Shown: piece by piece, positions 60,608 through 64,000 of the stretch
How the letters are laid out: the number at the start of each line of letters is the position of its first letter
Numbering within the stretch: position 1 is the stretch's first letter
Assembly (NCBI GenBank): GCA_025916675.1
Contig: CP098402.1
Location: 2,909,205 to 2,973,204 of the forward strand
Reading direction: 5' to 3'
DNA from: Phycisphaera sp.
Lineage (GTDB): Bacteria > Planctomycetota > Phycisphaerae > Phycisphaerales > UBA1924
Length of the DNA stretch: 64,000 nucleotides
Translations under genes and position numbers: made by a program
Notes under the pieces: model-generated
Database searches by the model: none
The model's input: the letters and a program-made list of their open reading frames with translations, nothing else
Told to the model about the DNA's origin: nothing

Positions 60608-61828
60608 TCACCCCTGCGGCACCCGCCCGAAGGCGATCTTCTCGTCCATCTGGTGGCTGCACCCGTGCATCGACCCGAAGTACAGCGACCCCGGCCCCCA
60701 CCGCCGCACGGCCGAGTCCATCACGCGGGAAAGCCCGGTGTTCTTCGGCTCCTGCCCGAACAGCATCCCCGCCGTCTGGCTGGCCAGCACCAGCCCGCCC
60801 ACCGTTGCCGCCACCTGCTGCGCCCGGCCGTCGCGCACCGTTCGGCGTTCCCACAAGTCATACAGGCACTCGAGCAACGCGGGCGTGTCCTGCACCTGGG
60901 GCAGCGTGGCCGAGGCCGAAAACCGCCCGCCATCGACGTACCGCACCTGGATGGCAAGCTCAGAGGCCAGGTACCCCTCCTGCCGCAGCCTCTTGCCAAG
61001 CCGCGTCACGAGCCTCGCGAGCATCTGCCGCGCCCCCTCGTCGCTGCGATACTTGGGCTCCAGCACGTTCGCGTGGCTCATCGAGTGCCGCCGCGTCGCC
61101 GCCTCCGGCTCGTCCACACCATGCAACCCGTCCCAGTATCGAGCCCCAACGACCGACCCCCAGATCCGCACCGCGTCCTGCCGGCTGATGGCCCACAAGT
61201 CCCCCACCGTGCGCACGCCGTTTCGTTCCAGCTTCGCACCCATGCCCCCGGCGATGCCCGTCAGTTCGCGCACGCCAAGATGGCCGAGGCGATCGAGCAC
61301 CTCCTCGGCCGGCAACGCCAGCAGCCCATCGGGCTTGTCCAGGTCGCTGGCCACCTTCGCCAGCAGGCGCGTCGACGCGATGCCCACCGAGCAGCCCAGC
61401 GCCTCACTGAAGGCTTCGCGAATCCCCTCCTTAATGGCCCCACCAACCCCCCGAGCATGGTCCCAGTCCCGCTCACGCCCGCGCAGCCGGATGGCCCACT
61501 CATCGATCGAGTAGGCCTTCTCGATGGGCAAGTACCGATCAATCTCCGCCGCCACCGCGTTGTGCAATTCCACATATGTCGCCGGCCGCGCCTGGACGAG
61601 TTCGATGCCCGGGCAGAGTTCTCGCGCCTCGGGCACACGCGTGCCGACCTTCACCCCAAGCCGCTTGGCATCATGGCTGGCCGCGATCACGCAGCTCGAC
61701 TCGCTCGAAACCGGCACCACCCCCACCGGCCGCCCGCGCAATTCGGGCCTCAGGTGCTGCTCGGCCGAGGCAAAGAAGCAATCCATGTCCACGAAGAGCC
61801 AGTTCGGCTGTGTGGCGGCACCGACCAT
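60608..61828 (-). CDS. Y-family translesion DNA polymerase
   Basis: The 406-residue protein is an error-prone polymerase of the DinB/UmuC superfamily. The first metal-binding aspartates are in FVDMDCFFASAEQHL and the catalytic SxDE in YSIDEW. The RPVGVVPVSSESSCVIAASHDAKRLGV region (seen in parts), GIASTRLLAKVASDLDKPDG and the HhH segment LTGIAGGMGAKLERNGVRT fit a DNA polymerase IV-like or UmuC-like enzyme. It would copy past damaged bases. The ATG at 61828 is eight bases from a promoter -10 box, so translation may be leaderless. No LexA box is recognised. Confidence 0.9.
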   Translation of the reverse strand: MVGAATQPNWLFVDMDCFFASAEQHLRPELRGRPVGVVPVSSESSCVIAASHDAKRLGVKVGTRVPEARELCPGIELVQARPATYVELHNAVAAEIDRYLPIEKAYSIDEWAIRLRGRERDWDHARGVGGAIKEGIREAFSEALGCSVGIASTRLLAKVASDLDKPDGLLALPAEEVLDRLGHLGVRELTGIAGGMGAKLERNGVRTVGDLWAISRQDAVRIWGSVVGARYWDGLHGVDEPEAATRRHSMSHANVLEPKYRSDEGARQMLARLVTRLGKRLRQEGYLASELAIQVRYVDGGRFSASATLPQVQDTPALLECLYDLWERRTVRDGRAQQVAATVGGLVLASQTAGMLFGQEPKNTGLSRVMDSAVRRWGPGSLYFGSMHGCSHQMDEKIAFGRVPQG

Positions 61829-61836
61829 ATCCAAAC

Positions 61837-61863
61837 ATTATCCTATCATGCCGCTCTCGTCAA
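61837..61863 (-). promoter_or_regulatory. Promoter of the Y-polymerase gene, leaderless
   Basis: On the minus strand TTGACG (61863-61858), a 15-base spacer and GATAAT (61842-61837) lie upstream of the ATG at 61828. Only eight bases separate the -10 box from the ATG, so the transcript probably starts near the A. The spacer is two bases shorter than usual. Confidence 0.4.
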
Positions 61864-61985
61864 GCCCAACCTCTCCAACCGACAGCGCAAACATGCGCGT
61901 CGATTCGTTCGCGCGCACACCTGCGGTAACGCAGCAAAGACCGCGATCTCGTTGGATCCGAGCACCCGTTGGGCCTGTTTTTCAA

Positions 61986-62050
61986 GGGTTTTGAGCCCCC
62001 CGGAAACAAAAACACCCCAAAAAACACTGTTTTTTTAGGCTCAAAGCCCC
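61986..62050 (+). promoter_or_regulatory. Hairpin in the upstream region of the HU-like gene
   Basis: GGGTTTTGAGCC (61986-61997) pairs with GGCTCAAAGCCC (62038-62049) with one mismatch, enclosing an A-rich stretch and a run of seven T (62030-62036). It lies about 100 bases before the HU start. It may be a terminator of an upstream transcript, an attenuator or a structured leader; the 324-base gap around it (61829-62152) holds nothing else recognisable. Confidence 0.4.
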
Positions 62051-62152
62051 GTAAGCCGAACAACTGTCGGCGAGCGGATGCGTACAGAGACTTGCCTGGA
62101 GTATGGGCAAACCGCCCGGCACGAACGCCGGAACCCTCGCACGGAGTGCAAC

Positions 62153-62647
62153 ATGGCCAAGAAAACGACGACTCGTTCACGCAAGAAGACCACCAAGAAG
62201 ACCGTCCGCCGCGCGAAGACCACCGCCAGCAGCCGCAAGGCGCCGGCCCGCAAGACCACCCGCAAGACAACGCGCAAGGCACCCGCCCGCCGCGCCGGCA
62301 CGGCCACCAAGTCCACCGGCACCAAGATCACCGGCGCCCGCGGCAAGCCCCGCACCAAGAGCGAGGTCCAGGCCCTCATCGCCGAGCACGTGGGCATCTC
62401 CAAGAAGGAGGTCGCCCAGGTCTTCGACACCATGAGCACCATGATCGCCGCCGACCTCAAGAAGGGCAGCGTGGGCACGTTCAACGTGCCGGGCATGATG
62501 AAGGTCACCGTCCAGCGCAAGCCCGCCACCAAGGCGCGCAAGGGCATCAACCCATTCACCAAGGAGCCCACCGTCTTCAAGGCCAAGCCCGCCCGCAACG
62601 TGGTCAAGGTCCGCCCGCTCAAGGCCCTGAAGGACATGGTTGCCTAA
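62153..62647 (+). CDS. HU-family DNA-binding protein with histone H1-like Lys/Arg tail
   Basis: The 164-residue protein has a basic N-terminal tail of about 65 residues built from Lys, Arg, Thr and Ala (TTRSRKKTTKKTVRRAKTT, RKAPARKTTRKTTRKAPARR), like a eukaryotic H1 tail or planctomycete HU fusions. An HU fold follows: KSEVQALIAEHVGISKKEVAQ, GSVGTFNVPGMMKVTVQRKP, and the DNA-gripping arm KARKGINPFTKEPTVFKAKP. It binds and bends DNA without strong sequence preference; the tail should add electrostatic compaction. GGAG stands six bases before the ATG at 62153, and the gene is monocistronic. Confidence 0.9.
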   Translation: MAKKTTTRSRKKTTKKTVRRAKTTASSRKAPARKTTRKTTRKAPARRAGTATKSTGTKITGARGKPRTKSEVQALIAEHVGISKKEVAQVFDTMSTMIAADLKKGSVGTFNVPGMMKVTVQRKPATKARKGINPFTKEPTVFKAKPARNVVKVRPLKALKDMVA

Positions 62648-62697
62648 GAGGGTTGCCTAAGACCGGTCGACAAGACGCCCGGCGCATAGCCTGAGCT

Positions 62698-63603
62698 ATG
62701 CCCGACCACCAGCACGCCCCGACGCCTCGCACCCTTACCGTGCGGCGCGTTGCCGGGCGTGCGGCCGTTGCGCTCGAGACAACCCTGCTGGCCCACGGCC
62801 TGCCCGCGGGCCAGGGCCTGCCACTGTCCCAAGAACTCGACGACATCATCGAGGGCCACAGGGCCCGCCCGGCCACCATCGGCGTGCTCGACGGCGTGCC
62901 GATCGTCGGCATGACCAAGGACGAGCTGGCCGGCTTCCTCTCGCGCCCACGCATCGAGAAGGCCAACACCGCCAACCTCGGCCCGCTGATCCACCAGCGC
63001 GCCACCGCCGCCACCACGGTCAGCGCCACCGTGCAACTGGCCGCCGGCGCCGGTGTACGCGTGATGGCCACCGGCGGGCTGGGCGGCGTGCACCACAACA
63101 TGGACCAGCGCCTGGACATCAGCGCCGACCTCACCGCCCTCACGCAATACCCCGTCGCCGTGGTCTCCAGCGGCGTCAAGGCCATCCTCGACGTCGGCTC
63201 CACGCGAGAGCTGCTCGAGACCCTCGGCATCCCCGTCATCGGCTACAACACCGACACCTTCCCCGCCTTCTACCTCACCGATAGCGAGTCGGGCGTCGAT
63301 GCCACCTTCGACAACCCCCGCGACATCGCCGCCTTCGCGCGTCGCCACCTGGCACAAACTGGCAGAGGCGTGCTCGTCGTCCAACCCGTGCCCGCCAAGC
63401 ACGCCATCGAGCCCCACCAGTGGCACGACTGGCTCGAACAAGCCCAGCACGCGACCCCAGCCATGCAGGGCCGCGCCGCCACGCCGGCTATTCTCGATAC
63501 GCTGCACCGGATATCCGAGGGCAAGACGCTGGCCGCCAACCTCGCCCTGGTGCGCGCCAATGCGGGCCTGGCAGCCCAGATCGCCGTGGAAATCGCCCGC
63601 TAG
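62698..63603 (+). CDS. psuG: Pseudouridine-5'-phosphate glycosidase
   Basis: The 301-residue enzyme splits pseudouridine 5'-phosphate into uracil and ribose 5-phosphate. Family stretches are VALETTLLAHGLP, ARPATIGVLDGVPIVGMTKDEL, VMATGGLGGVHHN, DISADLTALTQYPVAVVSSGVKAILD (seen in parts) and GYNTDTFPAFYL. PsuG usually works with the kinase PsuK, which is not next to it here. The PfkB protein at 18451 is far away and not obviously that partner. The stop shares CTAG with the stop of the convergent aminotransferase gene. Confidence 0.9.
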   Translation: MPDHQHAPTPRTLTVRRVAGRAAVALETTLLAHGLPAGQGLPLSQELDDIIEGHRARPATIGVLDGVPIVGMTKDELAGFLSRPRIEKANTANLGPLIHQRATAATTVSATVQLAAGAGVRVMATGGLGGVHHNMDQRLDISADLTALTQYPVAVVSSGVKAILDVGSTRELLETLGIPVIGYNTDTFPAFYLTDSESGVDATFDNPRDIAAFARRHLAQTGRGVLVVQPVPAKHAIEPHQWHDWLEQAQHATPAMQGRAATPAILDTLHRISEGKTLAANLALVRANAGLAAQIAVEIAR

Positions 63604-64000
63604 CGCAGGCCCTGCACGAACACATCCAGCCGCTCGATGCCCTTGCGGATATCGCTCTCGGAACACGCGTAGCTGATGCGCACGTGCTCATCGCCGCGCC
63701 CGCCGAAGGCACCGCCGGGCACCATCGCCACGCCATGCTCCTCGAGCAGCGCCTCGCAGAAGCTCAAAGAGTCCTGCACTGCCGCGCCGCCCGCGCTGGT
63801 CTTGCCATAGCTCTCGGCCACGCGCGGGAAGGCGTACATCGCCCCCTGCGGCCTGGCTGTTTCAATACCATTGACACCATCGAGCAACTCCATCACCAGG
63901 TCGCGCCGCGTCTCGAACGTGCTGCGGAATCGCTCGATGTCGTCGGCCGACTCGTCGAAGGCGGTCGAGATGGCCGGATACAGGAACGACGTGATGTTGG
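63600..64000 (-). CDS. PLP-dependent aminotransferase class I/II, cut by the window edge
   Basis: Only the C-terminal 132 residues are present. They read NITSFLYPAISTAFDESADD, FETRRDLVMELLDGVNGI, PQGAMYAFPRV, LLEEHGVAMVPGGAFGG and DEHVRISYACSESDIRKGIE, the pattern of aspartate/aromatic aminotransferases of fold type I. The PLP-binding lysine lies upstream, beyond the window. The substrate is not decidable; AspC-like enzymes with this end are common. The stop overlaps that of psuG. Confidence 0.85.
   Translation of the reverse strand, partial: NITSFLYPAISTAFDESADDIERFRSTFETRRDLVMELLDGVNGIETARPQGAMYAFPRVAESYGKTSAGGAAVQDSLSFCEALLEEHGVAMVPGGAFGGRGDEHVRISYACSESDIRKGIERLDVFVQGLR

Overview
The window reads as chromosomal DNA of a GC-rich planctomycete, most likely class Phycisphaerae. 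This is inferred from family content, not from a marker gene: two prepilin-type proteins with the GFTLIELLVV leader, three secreted proteins ending in a paired DGDGELTIFDFLAF-type module, an HU protein with a long Lys/Arg-rich tail, and a SecA of 1361 residues instead of about 900. Genes are densely packed and often overlap by 1 to 4 bases at starts or stops. No rRNA, CRISPR array or recognisable insertion sequence is present.

Left edge (1-5.5 kb): the 3' part of a tyrosine integrase gene runs into the 3' end of tRNA-Val(TAC), so an integrative element probably lies to the left. An HDOD gene broken by a one-base frameshift follows, then divergent dnaB and pdxH. From 5.5 to 6.5 kb a small membrane protein is bracketed by three related hairpins.

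6.5-27 kb: a second HDOD protein; an unusual fusion of an alpha/beta hydrolase, membrane segments and an ATP-grasp ligase next to rlmN; a pseudopilin; dps; a secreted serine hydrolase; a HhH-GPD glycosylase with a class-I glutamine amidotransferase; a Deg-type protease; a methyltransferase with a PfkB sugar kinase; a RarD-type permease; a CIA30/fasciclin protein; tRNA-Lys(CTT); a glycine-zipper lipoprotein; and a compact operon of soluble histidine kinase, sigma-54 activator, exonuclease III and an unknown protein.

27-46 kb: ileS with a degenerate zinc finger, two surface proteins with the paired C-terminal module, a HEAT-repeat/membrane-protein gene pair, a 12-copy 21-bp tandem repeat upstream of a HI0933-type flavoprotein, a HEAT protein, a YHYH protein, a TIGR01777 epimerase, a glyoxalase, a GlcG/HbpS protein, rsgA with a DinB-like protein, a DUF885 peptidase-like protein and a small membrane protein.

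46.5-54 kb: the succinate dehydrogenase operon sdhC-sdhA-sdhB plus a helical protein, with Cys/His residues in the anchor subunit that could hold a metal cluster. A lower-GC accessory stretch with a decayed GNAT gene, a glyoxalase fragment and a methyltransferase ends at tRNA-Pro(CGG).

53.4-64 kb: a pseudopilin, secA, an orphan TSCPD domain like the C-terminus of B12-dependent ribonucleotide reductase, a D-2-hydroxyacid dehydrogenase, a Y-family polymerase, the tailed HU protein, psuG, and the end of an aminotransferase gene cut by the window edge.
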